Positions 1 through 8,048 of a stretch of 64,000 bases of DNA are shown piece by piece. Source of the stretch: Streptomyces albospinus (lineage in GTDB: Bacteria > Actinomycetota > Actinomycetes > Streptomycetales > Streptomycetaceae); assembly GCF_014648695.1 (NCBI RefSeq), contig NZ_BMRP01000017.1:113839-177838 (forward strand), read 5' to 3'. The translations under genes and the position numbers were made by a program. Under the pieces are notes generated by a model. The model was not told the DNA's origin, did no database searches, and was given only the letters and a program-made list of their open reading frames with translations. The number at the start of each line of letters is the position of its first letter. The first letter of the stretch is position 1.

Positions 1-26
1 CCGATCTGCGGCTGACCGGTGGCCGG

Positions 27-1142
27 CTAGTACCGCAGTGCGCTGGCGATGCCGCCCACCTCGGCCAGCGTGCCGTCCGGTACGAACCGCACCTCCGCGC
101 CCGTGTCCAGGGACCGTTCGACGATCTCGTCGACGATGTCGTCCACCGCGCCCCGGTCGCCGGGCTCCGCCGGCGTCAGATGGCCGCCGGACTCCCGCAC
201 CGTCTCGCGGTAGTTCTCCTCCACGGCCAGCAGGGCGACCCGGCCGGTCGTGACGTTCTGCCGGATCTCGTCGACCCCGGCCGCGAACGCCCGGCGCCCG
301 CGCGCCCGGTCCAGTTCGGCCAGCACCTCTTCGACCTCACCGGCCGCGCGCTTCTCGGCGTAGGGGCGTACCGCCTGCCACACGGCGTCCGGCGGCCCGG
401 CCGCCAGCCCCGCCTGCGGCACCTGCGTGACCTCGCCCTTGGTCCCCTTGGCGCCGCGCAGGACGGTACCGGCGTCGTCGAGCAGGGCGAGCGCCACCGA
501 TTCACCCGCCACGTACAGGGGCCGGGGGTCGGACTTGAGGACGGCGCCCATCGCCGTGTCCGCCTCCCGCAGGAACTGCCGGGTGTGCTCGTCGCTGAAG
601 GTGCTGGGGATCTCGCCGACCTGCTCCTGGTTCTCCGCGTCCGGGTCGACCAGGCTGCGGGTCAGCGGGAAGGCGCCCCGGTGCACCTCGGTGACGCGAT
701 CCGCCGCACCGCTCCACAGGGAGATCCGGCCGGCGGAGAGCGCCAGCACCCAGAACGGCCGCTCGGCGGCCTGTGCGGCGACCAGGTTGCGGGTCAGGAA
801 GGTGTCCGAGAGCACCACTCGGGCGGGCACCGTACGGCCCAGCGACCACACCTGGTGCTCGCCCGGCGCGGCGAAGACGGCCATCCCGTCCTCGGCGTGC
901 GCCAGGTCGATCTCCGAGAGGGCCTGGTCCAACTGCTCGATGACCTCGATCCGTCGGTCCCTGCTGACGTCCGGATCGGCTTGGAGCTGCTCCTTGGCCT
1001 CGGCCATCATGTTGCGCAACAGGACCGGGTCCTGTGCGTTGTCCGGCTCCCGGCGATGCGTGGGCATGAGGACGGTCACGGCCGGATAGGGCCGCTGCCG
1101 CCGGAGCTTGGCGAGGTCGGCAGAGCTGAGCGCAGCATGCAT
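27..1142 (-). CDS. BaeRF family 3 (eRF1-like) protein
   Basis: A 371-residue soluble protein resembling the bacterial archaeo-eukaryotic release-factor-like family (BaeRF3). Supporting stretches are an N-terminal PAVTVLMPTHRREP segment, a central RQFLREAD segment followed by PLYVAGES, and a C-terminal GRVALLAVEENYRETV block. The family is predicted from comparative genomics to act at ribosomes or in stress; its biochemical role is unproven. ATG 1142 is preferred over an in-frame extension to 1235 because GAAAGAAGGG sits just upstream of it. It is divergent from the CBS-domain gene with about 260 bp between starts. No signal peptide or membrane segment is seen. Confidence 0.75.
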   Translation of the reverse strand: MHAALSSADLAKLRRQRPYPAVTVLMPTHRREPDNAQDPVLLRNMMAEAKEQLQADPDVSRDRRIEVIEQLDQALSEIDLAHAEDGMAVFAAPGEHQVWSLGRTVPARVVLSDTFLTRNLVAAQAAERPFWVLALSAGRISLWSGAADRVTEVHRGAFPLTRSLVDPDAENQEQVGEIPSTFSDEHTRQFLREADTAMGAVLKSDPRPLYVAGESVALALLDDAGTVLRGAKGTKGEVTQVPQAGLAAGPPDAVWQAVRPYAEKRAAGEVEEVLAELDRARGRRAFAAGVDEIRQNVTTGRVALLAVEENYRETVRESGGHLTPAEPGDRGAVDDIVDEIVERSLDTGAEVRFVPDGTLAEVGGIASALRY

Positions 1143-1288
1143 CGGAACCCTTCTTTCCGTGAGGGGATTCGCACGGGGATGCACCGTCGGCCGGACGCGC
1201 GCCGCCCCCGCCGGCCCCATCCGCTGTCCCCGCACCCGGCCACACTACGAACGATATGCCCGATTCCCCGGCCCGGCAGCAGCAGAAC

Positions 1289-1321
1289 GGGGCCCTCCCG
1301 GAACGGGTCCGGGAGGGCCCC
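1289..1321. terminator. Strong hairpin in a divergent intergenic region
   Basis: A perfect 14-bp inverted repeat (arms 1289-1302 and 1308-1321) with a 5-nt loop ACGGG. It has the shape of an actinobacterial U-less terminator, yet it lies between the starts of two divergent genes (1142 on minus, 1407 on plus), where no transcript should end. It could block read-through from an antisense or upstream transcript, or act as a 5'-leader structure for the CBS gene. Confidence 0.6.
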
Positions 1322-1406
1322 CGGCCCCGGAAGCGACCTTGCTCCGTTCGTGGTGTCATCGAAGCAAAGACCCAACTCCGACCACGCTCGGAAGGCGGGA
1401 GGAATC

Positions 1407-1841
1407 ATGGCCACGAAGCAGCGAGCCCGGGACATCATGACCAGCGGGGTGCAATGTGTGGGCGCGCATCAGACACTGCTCGACGCAGCGAAGATGATGC
1501 GTGATCTGAACGTCGGCGCTCTGCCCATCTGCGGTGACAACAACAAGCTGGCGGGCATGGTCACCGACCGTGACATCGTCATCAAGTGCATTGCCGAGGG
1601 CATCGATCCGGCGACGGTGCAGGCCGGAACCCTGGAGCAGAAGCTCCACTGGATCGACGCCGAGGCGGACGCCGGCGACGTGCTGCGCACCATGGAGCAG
1701 CACCAGATCAAGCGCCTGCCGGTGATCGACGTCAAGGGCGGCCACCAGCTGGTCGGAATGATCACCGAGGCCGACCTCGCGAAGAACCTCACCGACGCCC
1801 AGGTCGCGGAGTTCGCCACCCGCGTCTACGCGACCGTCTAG
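1407..1841 (+). CDS. CBS-domain protein (tandem CBS pair)
   Basis: A 144-residue protein made almost entirely of two CBS motifs, which pair to bind adenine nucleotides and act as an energy or redox sensor. CBS1 covers about residues 7-60 (ARDIMTSGVQCVG ... LAGMVTDRDIV) and CBS2 about 75-130 (ADAGDVLRTMEQHQIKRLPV ... LVGMITEADLA). There is no attached catalytic or DNA-binding domain, so it probably works on a partner in trans. The ATG follows GGGAGGA at good spacing. It is divergent from the BaeRF3 gene; stand-alone CBS proteins in actinobacteria are commonly stress- or hypoxia-associated. Confidence 0.88.
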   Translation: MATKQRARDIMTSGVQCVGAHQTLLDAAKMMRDLNVGALPICGDNNKLAGMVTDRDIVIKCIAEGIDPATVQAGTLEQKLHWIDAEADAGDVLRTMEQHQIKRLPVIDVKGGHQLVGMITEADLAKNLTDAQVAEFATRVYATV

Positions 1842-1994
1842 CGCCCGCCGTACCGCGGCCGAGCGCACCCCATCCGCATCCGCACCCCGCACCCGGTCGC
1901 GGGACGCCGCGCCGCAACGCCGTTGCCGGCGCACCGGATCCGACGCGCTCCCGATCCGCTTCACCACGGGACCCACGTCTCACGGATCCGACCG

Positions 1995-3260
1995 CTACAG
2001 ATCCGACTCCTCACCGATGTACAGCCCGGCGAACGCCTTCGCCGCGGACTCCGACCCCAGCAGCCGCCGCAGCCGCGCCGAGGCGGTCCCCGCCCGGAAC
2101 CGATCGCCGGACGAGGCGCCGTGCAGCACCTCGGACAGCCACTGCGAGAACTCCAGGTACTGCCATACGCGCCTCAGGCACGCCTCCGAATAGCCGGCCA
2201 GGCCGCGGTCGTCGCCCTTGGAGCGGGCGATCAGCGCCTCTCCGAGGAGCAGGGCGTCGTTGATCGCGAGGTTCATCCCCTTCGCCGCGATCGGCGCGAC
2301 CAGGTGCGCCGCGTCCCCCGCCAGGTACAGCCGGCCGTACGCCATGGGCTCCACAACGTAGTTGTGCATGTCCAGGACCGTCTTCTCGGACAACGGCCCC
2401 TCGGTCAGCGGCCGGGCACCGCGGGCCGCGAGCCGGATGTGCAGTTCCTCCCACACCCGTTCGTCCGGCCAGTCCCCGGCATCGTCGCCGGACGGCACCT
2501 CCAGGTAGTAGCGGGTGATCTCGCGGCTCCGCGCCATGTGCGCGCCGAGCCCCCGCTCGTGGATCCCGAAGACCACCCCGTCCGCCGACGGCGGCGCCTG
2601 GGCGAGGACCGCGAGCCAGGCCACCCCGTGGTCGTACCGCGTGATCACCGCCCGCTCGGCGGGTATTGCCGCCCGGCACACCCCCCGCGCCCCGTCGGCC
2701 CCCACGATGATGTCGCAGTCCAGGCGGTACCGCTCCCCGGTCACCGGGTCCCGGTACGAGACGGCGGGCGCGCTCCCCTCGACATCGTGCAACCGCACGT
2801 CCCGCACCCCGAAGCGGGCCTCACCCCCCGCCCCCTCCACGTACGACGCCAGCAGATCGCTCACCAACAGCGGCTGCGGATAGACGAAATGGCGCCGGCC
2901 CGACAGCCGCGCGGTCCGGATCGCGTGCCGCTCCCCGCCGAACCGGAACTCGAACTCCGCCTGGGTCTCGGCCCGTTCCAGCAGCCCCCCGGCCAGCCCC
3001 TGCCGGGCCAGCGCGCGCACCGCCCACTCCTCGATGAACCCGGCCCGCGGGCGCCGCTCGATGAACTCCCGGCTCTCCGCCTCCAGAAGCACGCAGTCGA
3101 CACCGGCGGCCCGCAGGACGTTCGCCACGGTGAGCCCCGCCGGCCCGGCCCCGACGATGACGACGGAGGTACCGGAACGCGTGAACGGCGCGGACGGCAC
3201 GGACGGATCGGCGGACGCAGAGGTCGCGGCGGGTGGGTGGGACGACGAGGGTGAGGTCAC
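1995..3260 (-). CDS. pobA: FAD-dependent aromatic hydroxylase, PobA-like
   Basis: A 421-residue class A flavoprotein monooxygenase closest to 4-hydroxybenzoate 3-monooxygenase, which makes protocatechuate using NAD(P)H and O2. Visible are the N-terminal FAD motif VVIVGAGPAGLTVANVLR (about residues 33-50), the central DG motif DCDIIVGADGARGVCR, and the C-terminal GD motif LYLAGDAAHLVAPIAAKGMN that ends in the PobA-typical AKGMNLAI. The substrate-region phrases RAGFIEEWAV and HFVYPQPLL also fit PobA. GTG 3260 is preferred because AAGGGAA lies about 10 nt upstream; an extension to 3335 is possible. No protocatechuate-pathway genes are adjacent, so the exact substrate is inferred. Confidence 0.8.
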   Translation of the reverse strand: MTSPSSSHPPAATSASADPSVPSAPFTRSGTSVVIVGAGPAGLTVANVLRAAGVDCVLLEAESREFIERRPRAGFIEEWAVRALARQGLAGGLLERAETQAEFEFRFGGERHAIRTARLSGRRHFVYPQPLLVSDLLASYVEGAGGEARFGVRDVRLHDVEGSAPAVSYRDPVTGERYRLDCDIIVGADGARGVCRAAIPAERAVITRYDHGVAWLAVLAQAPPSADGVVFGIHERGLGAHMARSREITRYYLEVPSGDDAGDWPDERVWEELHIRLAARGARPLTEGPLSEKTVLDMHNYVVEPMAYGRLYLAGDAAHLVAPIAAKGMNLAINDALLLGEALIARSKGDDRGLAGYSEACLRRVWQYLEFSQWLSEVLHGASSGDRFRAGTASARLRRLLGSESAAKAFAGLYIGEESDL

Positions 3261-3377
3261 AGCAGGCGGTTCCCTTCGCGCGGGGAGGAAGATCGCTCGC
3301 AGTATGGCGGTTGGCCGAATCCGTTCGCCGAGCACCCCGGAAAACCGCGCGCCCGCCGCACCCTCGGCCCACGGAGG

Positions 3378-3509
3378 TCAGCGGCCCTTGCCCTTGATCT
3401 TGCCCGTGCCCTTGCCCTTGCCCTTGCCCTTCAGGGAGTCACGCATGCCCCGGATGCTCTCCCCGGCGTCCTGCACGGCCTCCTTGGTCTTCCCCTCCAT
3501 CTTGCCCAT
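3378..3509 (-). CDS. Small Lys/Gly-rich protein, CsbD-like
   Basis: A 43-residue protein. The first half (MGKMEGKTKEAVQDAGESIR) resembles the start of CsbD-family stress proteins; the second half is a Lys-Gly tract (KGKGKGKG, interrupted by T and I, ending KGKGR). GAGGGGG lies close to the first ATG and better spaced before Met4, so the true start may be 3500. The tail is built from repeated GGCAAG hexamers and could vary in length by slippage. A basic tail of this kind would suit nucleic-acid contact, but that is inference. It is too short for most gene finders. Confidence 0.6.
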   Translation of the reverse strand: MGKMEGKTKEAVQDAGESIRGMRDSLKGKGKGKGTGKIKGKGR

Positions 3510-3655
3510 GGCCCCCTCGTCACCGGAACCTCTGTCACCGGACCGCTGTCCCCCCTAGCGAACTCCTTTGTTCCGCAGGGAAGATGAGGACCATCGGCAC
3601 CACGCTGCCGCAGCTCTCCACGGGCCATCCGGAGCGGCCGGCCGCGCGCGCTCCC

Positions 3656-3820
3656 TCAATGCACCGTCCGGCCCCCTTCCATCGCCAGCCCGGCAAGTCC
3701 GGCGGCGTCCCCGTCCATCGCCCGGACCGTGGCACCGGCCGCCGCGAGCCGCAGCGCGCAGGTCCGCCGGATCCCGCCGGCGGCGCCGGTGACCAGCGCG
3801 GTCCGGCCGCGCAGAGCGAG
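3656..3820 (-). pseudogene. Remnant of a short-chain dehydrogenase (N-terminal ~54 residues)
   Basis: Read on the minus strand, this gives LALRGRTALVTGAAGGIRRT followed by CALRLAAAGATVRAMDGDAAGLAGL and a stop. It matches the Rossmann beta1-alpha1-beta2 start of an SDR of the 3-hydroxybutyrate/3-oxoacyl reductase type, then ends where about 190 further residues would be needed. The last glycine of the TGxxxGxG motif is Arg. The frame stays open to a stop at 3914-3916 but has no ATG, GTG or TTG. It is therefore a decayed fragment rather than a gene. Confidence 0.65.
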
Positions 3821-4053
3821 CGAACCGGGAGCACCGCGGAACTCCGGGGAACCGGAAGACGTGCCCGGGGCGTCCGGCGCTCCGGGCTTCCTGATCGCAG
3901 TCCTGCCCGCACTTCAGGGCGCGTCCGCACCGCGGGCGGCGATCCGCGGGCTCACCCGAACGGCCGCCCCGTCTCGCCCCGCCCCCCTTGCGGCTCCTAG
4001 CGTCGAACGACGCAACACGCCGTCTGCGCACCGCCGCCACAAGGAGGCCGACC

Positions 4054-4608
4054 ATGCGGAGGCTCATCACCGTGCCGACTGTGCTGCTCGCTCTCACGGC
4101 GGCGGGATGCGGGACGGGAGAGGACGGCGAGGGGTCCACCGCCGCCTCGTCCACCGGCGGACCGGGCGGCAGTCCGGGCCCGCAGAGTTCCGGCGGCGGC
4201 ACACCGGATCCGGCGTCGCCCCCCGTCCCCGGTCAGCCGGTGAACTGCGGCGAACTCGCCGATGCGCTGGGCCGGGCGCACAGCGTCGCGCTGTTCGCCG
4301 ACCCCGGTGCGGGCGGGACGGTCGGCTGCGCGGAGGCGCGCGACGTGATGGCGGAGTTCTTCCTTCGGGCGCCCCCGTCGCGTGCGAACCGCGGCGCGCT
4401 GGCCGTCCGGGGCTGGCTGTGCCAGTACGAGAGCGGGCCGACCGGCACCTGGATCACGAGCTGCCGCAAGGACAAGCGGGAGATGCACACCGAAGAGCAG
4501 GACGGAGGGGACGGCGGCCCCGACGGCCCCCCGGGCGCGTCCCAGCTGCCCAGCCTGCCCGACGGGTCGTCGATCCCGAGGGAACAGCCGTCGACGACGG
4601 AGCTGTAG
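4054..4608 (+). CDS. Secreted lipoprotein, unknown function
   Basis: A 184-residue probable lipoprotein. The signal peptide MRRLITVPTVLLALTAAGC has positive residues, a hydrophobic core and a lipobox-like end with Cys19 as the lipidation site. A Gly/Ser/Pro-rich linker follows (about 20-65), then a small domain with four cysteines (NCGEL, VGCAEA, WLCQYES, TSCRKD) that could form two disulfides, then an acidic/proline-rich tail. The fold is common among Streptomyces secreted proteins with no assigned function. AAGGAGG lies 7 nt before ATG 4054, which rules out the longer frame from 3988. Confidence 0.8.
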   Translation: MRRLITVPTVLLALTAAGCGTGEDGEGSTAASSTGGPGGSPGPQSSGGGTPDPASPPVPGQPVNCGELADALGRAHSVALFADPGAGGTVGCAEARDVMAEFFLRAPPSRANRGALAVRGWLCQYESGPTGTWITSCRKDKREMHTEEQDGGDGGPDGPPGASQLPSLPDGSSIPREQPSTTEL

Positions 4609-4650
4609 GGCGCCGGGAGACCGGCCGCCGTCCCCCTCCCCTCAGGCCCC

Positions 4651-5142
4651 TCAGGGCACCGCGAGCTCCTCCCCCATGCCCTGGAACCACGTCGGCCCGG
4701 CCTCCATCGCCTTCCCGATCCGGGTCAGCGAGAAGTGCTCCAGCTCCGGGAGGGCGTCCAGGGCGAACCAGCCGACCGCCAGCGACTCGTCGTCGTTGAC
4801 CTTCGCCTCGCCGCCGACCGCCCGGCAGCGCAGCGTGACATCCATGAACTGGCACATATCGCCGTTCGGGTACCGGGTCGGCGGCATGGTCTCGACGAGC
4901 ACGACGCCCTCGGGGACCACACGTACCGCGGTCTCCTCGTACACCTCGCGCACCGCCGTCTCGGCGGGCTGCTCGCCGGGCTCGGGGATGCCGCCGATCA
5001 CCGACCAGCCGCCGGTGTCGGCCCGCTTGCCGAGCAGCACCCGGCCGTCGTCGTCGAAGACGACCGCGCTCACCCCGGGCAGCCACAGCAGCTGCCTGCC
5101 GATGGAGCTCCGGAGTTCACGGATGAATTCGGGGGTTGCCAT
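4651..5142 (-). CDS. Nudix hydrolase
   Basis: A 163-residue Nudix protein, expected to hydrolyse a nucleoside-diphosphate-linked substrate with Mg2+. The Nudix box GGIPEPGEQPAETAVREVYE followed by ETAV fits Gx5Ex7REUxEExGU except that the penultimate Gly is Ala. Sequence before the box (SAVVFDDDGRVLLGKRADTG) and after it (VAVGWFALDALPELE-like region) is standard for stand-alone hydrolases. Substrate cannot be told. It is convergent with the lipoprotein gene across about 40 bp. Confidence 0.9.
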   Translation of the reverse strand: MATPEFIRELRSSIGRQLLWLPGVSAVVFDDDGRVLLGKRADTGGWSVIGGIPEPGEQPAETAVREVYEETAVRVVPEGVVLVETMPPTRYPNGDMCQFMDVTLRCRAVGGEAKVNDDESLAVGWFALDALPELEHFSLTRIGKAMEAGPTWFQGMGEELAVP

Positions 5143-5263
5143 GCGTCGACCCTAAGGGACGTCCCGGGCGGACCCCTGCCGTGAACCGGGATCTTGGACG
5201 CCCACCGCGGCCGGACCCCCGCCGAGGCCCCGGGCGCGCGTCAGGGGCGCGCGGTCGGCCGGG

Positions 5264-5875
5264 TCACGCCGTGGACGCCGGCCGGCGCAGCCGCAGCCGC
5301 TCGCGGACGCAGCGCACCGCGCCCTCCGCGTCATCGACGGTGACGGTGAACGTCCGCCCGTCACCGAGCCGGAGCACCAGCCCCTCCCCGCGGCGTACGA
5401 CCACCGCGGTGCCCTGCTCGGGACGCCAGCGGTAGCCCCAGCCGCCCCAGTGGCGGGGGGTGACCCGGGGATCGACGTCGGCGCCGACGACCGTGTCCAG
5501 CGGGATCCGGCGCCGCGGCACTCCCATGTGGCCGCACCGGATCTCCAGGCAGTCCTCGTCGACCCGGACCGCGACACGGACGAAGGCCAGGGTGCCGAAG
5601 AGCACCAGCAGGCCGGCCGCGACGCAGCCGACCACGGACATCACCAGGGGGGCCAGGCCCGAGGTCCAGGTGCTGTTGACGGCGAGGACGATGCCCAGCG
5701 CCAGACAGGCCGCGCCCACGACGGCCAGCAGCCACTGGATGCGGTTGGTGGCGCTGCCGATCCAGACCTCGGGGATCTCCGCATGGGAGCCGCCGGACCG
5801 GGGCGCGCCGGCCGCGCCGTCCGTGGATCCGTCATTGTCGGGGGCGGCTGCCCCCTCGTGGGGGTGGTCCCTCAT
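5264..5875 (-). CDS. Two-TM membrane protein with PH-like C-terminal domain
   Basis: A 203-residue membrane protein. A hydrophilic N-terminus (1-40) is followed by two transmembrane helices (about 46-67 and 73-98) and a beta-rich cytoplasmic domain beginning VRVDEDCLEIRCGHMG. Its RIPLDTVVGADVDPRVTPRHWGG motif resembles actinobacterial bPH/DUF3093-type membrane proteins. Function is unknown. There is no Shine-Dalgarno; TACGCT (minus strand, 5883-5888) ends 7 nt before the ATG, suggesting a leaderless transcript. Divergence from other genes is absent: it lies downstream of the racemase homologue on the same strand. Confidence 0.7.
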   Translation of the reverse strand: MRDHPHEGAAAPDNDGSTDGAAGAPRSGGSHAEIPEVWIGSATNRIQWLLAVVGAACLALGIVLAVNSTWTSGLAPLVMSVVGCVAAGLLVLFGTLAFVRVAVRVDEDCLEIRCGHMGVPRRRIPLDTVVGADVDPRVTPRHWGGWGYRWRPEQGTAVVVRRGEGLVLRLGDGRTFTVTVDDAEGAVRCVRERLRLRRPASTA

Positions 5876-5932
5876 GAGACGCAGCGTACGCGCCTTCGCA
5901 CGCTACGGCAGCGCGCTGCGACGCGTTGTTCG

Positions 5933-6751
5933 TCACGCGATCCCGGAAGCCGACGCGGCGGCGCCGACGTCATGGATGACGTTGCCGTCGAGCAGCCGAC
6001 CCTCCTCGTACGCCAGCGCCATGGCCGGCAGCGCGGCCGGACGGCCGCCGAGGATCACGCTGACGGTGCCGGTCGGGGCGGCCGACGGCGCCGGTTCCGC
6101 GCCGATCCGGCGCAGTGCCTGAGCGGCGACGGCCTCGGCGGAACCATGCAGGACGAGGCGCGGGGCACCGGGCTGCTGGAGGGCCGCGCGGATCCGCTCG
6201 GCGACCAGCTCGTAGTGGGTGCAGCCCAGGACGACGGTGCGTACGTCCCGCGGAGTGATATGTGCCGCGGCGGCGATGGCGGCATCGATCGCGGCGTCGT
6301 CCGCCGCCTCGACGGCGTCGGCGAGCCCCGGGCAGGGCACTCCGGTGACCGCCACCCCGCTCGCGAACCGCTCGATCAGATCCCGCTGGTAGGGGCTGCC
6401 GGTGGTGGCCGGGGTGGCCCAGATGGCGACCGGGCCGCCGCCGGCCGCGGCGGGCTTGATCGCCGGGACGGTGCCGATCACCGGCACGGCCGGCTCCAGT
6501 GCCGCGCGGAGCGCGGGCAGGGCGTGCACCGACGCGGTGTTGCAGGCCACGATCAGCGCGTCGGGCCGGTGGGCCGCGGCGGCGCGGGCCACGTCCAGCG
6601 CGAGGGCGGTGACCTCCTCCTGGCTGCGCGGGCCCCACGGCACGCTGTCGGGGTTGGCGGAGAGGACCAGATCCGCGTCCGGCCGCAGACGGCGAACGGC
6701 GGCGGCTGCCGCGAGCAGCCCGGTCCCGGAGTCCATCAGCGCGATCTTCAC
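5933..6751 (-). CDS. Aspartate/glutamate racemase family protein (MurI-like)
   Basis: A 272-residue homologue of glutamate racemase, which makes D-glutamate for peptidoglycan. It has the substrate-binding MDSGTGLL start and both catalytic cysteine motifs, IVACNTAS (Cys70) and VLGCTHYE (Cys177). Streptomyces normally carries the housekeeping murI elsewhere next to rph/rdgB homologues; none are here, so this is probably a second paralogue with an uncertain substrate. The start is GTG with TAAAGT (minus strand) about 6 nt upstream and no Shine-Dalgarno, consistent with leaderless expression. Confidence 0.8.
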   Translation of the reverse strand: MKIALMDSGTGLLAAAAAVRRLRPDADLVLSANPDSVPWGPRSQEEVTALALDVARAAAAHRPDALIVACNTASVHALPALRAALEPAVPVIGTVPAIKPAAAGGGPVAIWATPATTGSPYQRDLIERFASGVAVTGVPCPGLADAVEAADDAAIDAAIAAAAHITPRDVRTVVLGCTHYELVAERIRAALQQPGAPRLVLHGSAEAVAAQALRRIGAEPAPSAAPTGTVSVILGGRPAALPAMALAYEEGRLLDGNVIHDVGAAASASGIA

Positions 6752-6875
6752 CCGGACACTTTACTCAGCCGCCCGCCCGACTTGTCATACCGGCCGGAGA
6801 ACGGGCCGCACCGGGAGACCGTGTCGATCACCGGTGGGCGGCGGCCGTGGTGGGCAGACTGCGCCCGTGGAAGCG

Positions 6876-8024
6876 ATGGAGTGGATCGGTGCCGGATCGC
6901 TGCTGGCCTGGGTGTGGCTGGCACTCGGGCAGGGCTTCTTCTGGCGGACCGACGTCCGGCTGCCGGACCGGCGGAATCCGGACCGCTGGCCGTCGGTCGC
7001 GGTCATCGTCCCGGCGCGCGACGAGGCCGAGGTGCTGCCCGTGAGCCTGCCGACGCTGCTCGCGCAGAAGTACCCCGGCCGCGCGGAGGTCTTCCTCGTC
7101 GACGACGGGAGCACGGACGGGACCGGCGCACTGGCCCGCGAACTGGCGGACGGGCGCGGCGGGCTGCCGCTGACCGTCGCCTCCCCCGGTGAGCCGGAGC
7201 CGGGCTGGACCGGGAAGCTGTGGGCCGTGCGGCACGGTATCGCGCTGGCCCGGGAGCGGTCGGCGCCGGAGTACCTGCTGCTGACCGACGCGGATATCGC
7301 GCACGCCCCGGACAGCCTGCGGGAATTGGTGGCCGCGGCCCGGTCCGCGGAGCTGGATCTGGTGTCGCAGATGGCGCGGCTGAGGGTGGTGACCTTCTGG
7401 GAGCGGCTGGTCGTGCCGGCCTTCGTGTACTTCTTCGGGCAGCTCTATCCGTTCCGCCGGGTCAACCGCCGCGGTGCCCGGACCGCGGCGGCGGCCGGCG
7501 GCTGCGTGCTGCTGCGGCGGGAGGCGGCGGAACGGGCGGGCATCCCCGAGGCGATCCGGCATGCGGTGATCGACGATGTGACGCTGGCGCGCGCCGTCCA
7601 GCGGTCCGGCGGTGCGATCTGGCTCGGGCTGGCGGACCGGGTGACCAGCGTGCGCCCGTATCCGCGGCTGGCCGAACTGTGGCGGATGGTCTCCCGCAGC
7701 GCCTACGCCCAGCTGCGGCACCAGCCGCTGCTCCTGCTGGGTACGGTCCTCGGCCTGGCGCTGGTCTATCTGGCGCCGCCGGTCGCGCTGCTGGCCGGGC
7801 TGGCTGCCGGCCGTCCCGCGCTCGCCGTGCCGGGCGGCGCGGCCTGGGCGCTGATGTGCGGCACCTATCTGCCGATGCTGCGCTACTACCGGCAGCCGCT
7901 GTGGTCAGCCCCGCTGCTCCCCTTCACCGCGTTGCTCTACCTCCTGATGACCGTCGACTCCGCGGTGCAGCACTACCGGGGGCGCGGCGCGGCCTGGAAG
8001 GGCCGTACGTACGGGGCGGGGTGA
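6876..8024 (+). CDS. Family 2 glycosyltransferase, HpnB-like
   Basis: A 382-residue membrane glycosyltransferase. An N-terminal helix (1-20, WIGAGSLLAWVWLALGQGFF) is followed by a GT-A domain with SVAVIVPARDEAEVLP, VFLVDDGSTDGT and LLLTDADIAHAPDSL (DxD-like metal site), then VIDDVTLARAVQRSGG and three or four C-terminal membrane segments. The pattern matches hopene-associated glycosyltransferase HpnB, but no squalene-hopene genes are nearby, so the acceptor lipid is inferred. An in-frame GTG at 6867 (VEAM-) is an equally possible start; neither has a clear ribosome site. Confidence 0.82.
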   Translation: MEWIGAGSLLAWVWLALGQGFFWRTDVRLPDRRNPDRWPSVAVIVPARDEAEVLPVSLPTLLAQKYPGRAEVFLVDDGSTDGTGALARELADGRGGLPLTVASPGEPEPGWTGKLWAVRHGIALARERSAPEYLLLTDADIAHAPDSLRELVAAARSAELDLVSQMARLRVVTFWERLVVPAFVYFFGQLYPFRRVNRRGARTAAAAGGCVLLRREAAERAGIPEAIRHAVIDDVTLARAVQRSGGAIWLGLADRVTSVRPYPRLAELWRMVSRSAYAQLRHQPLLLLGTVLGLALVYLAPPVALLAGLAAGRPALAVPGGAAWALMCGTYLPMLRYYRQPLWSAPLLPFTALLYLLMTVDSAVQHYRGRGAAWKGRTYGAG

Positions 8025-8048
8025 GCCGCGCTCCCGTGGGCGCCGCGG

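Noticed and set aside
5933..6751. Calling the racemase homologue the housekeeping murI
   Set aside because: The expected Streptomyces neighbours of murI (rph-type genes) are absent; a paralogue is more likely.
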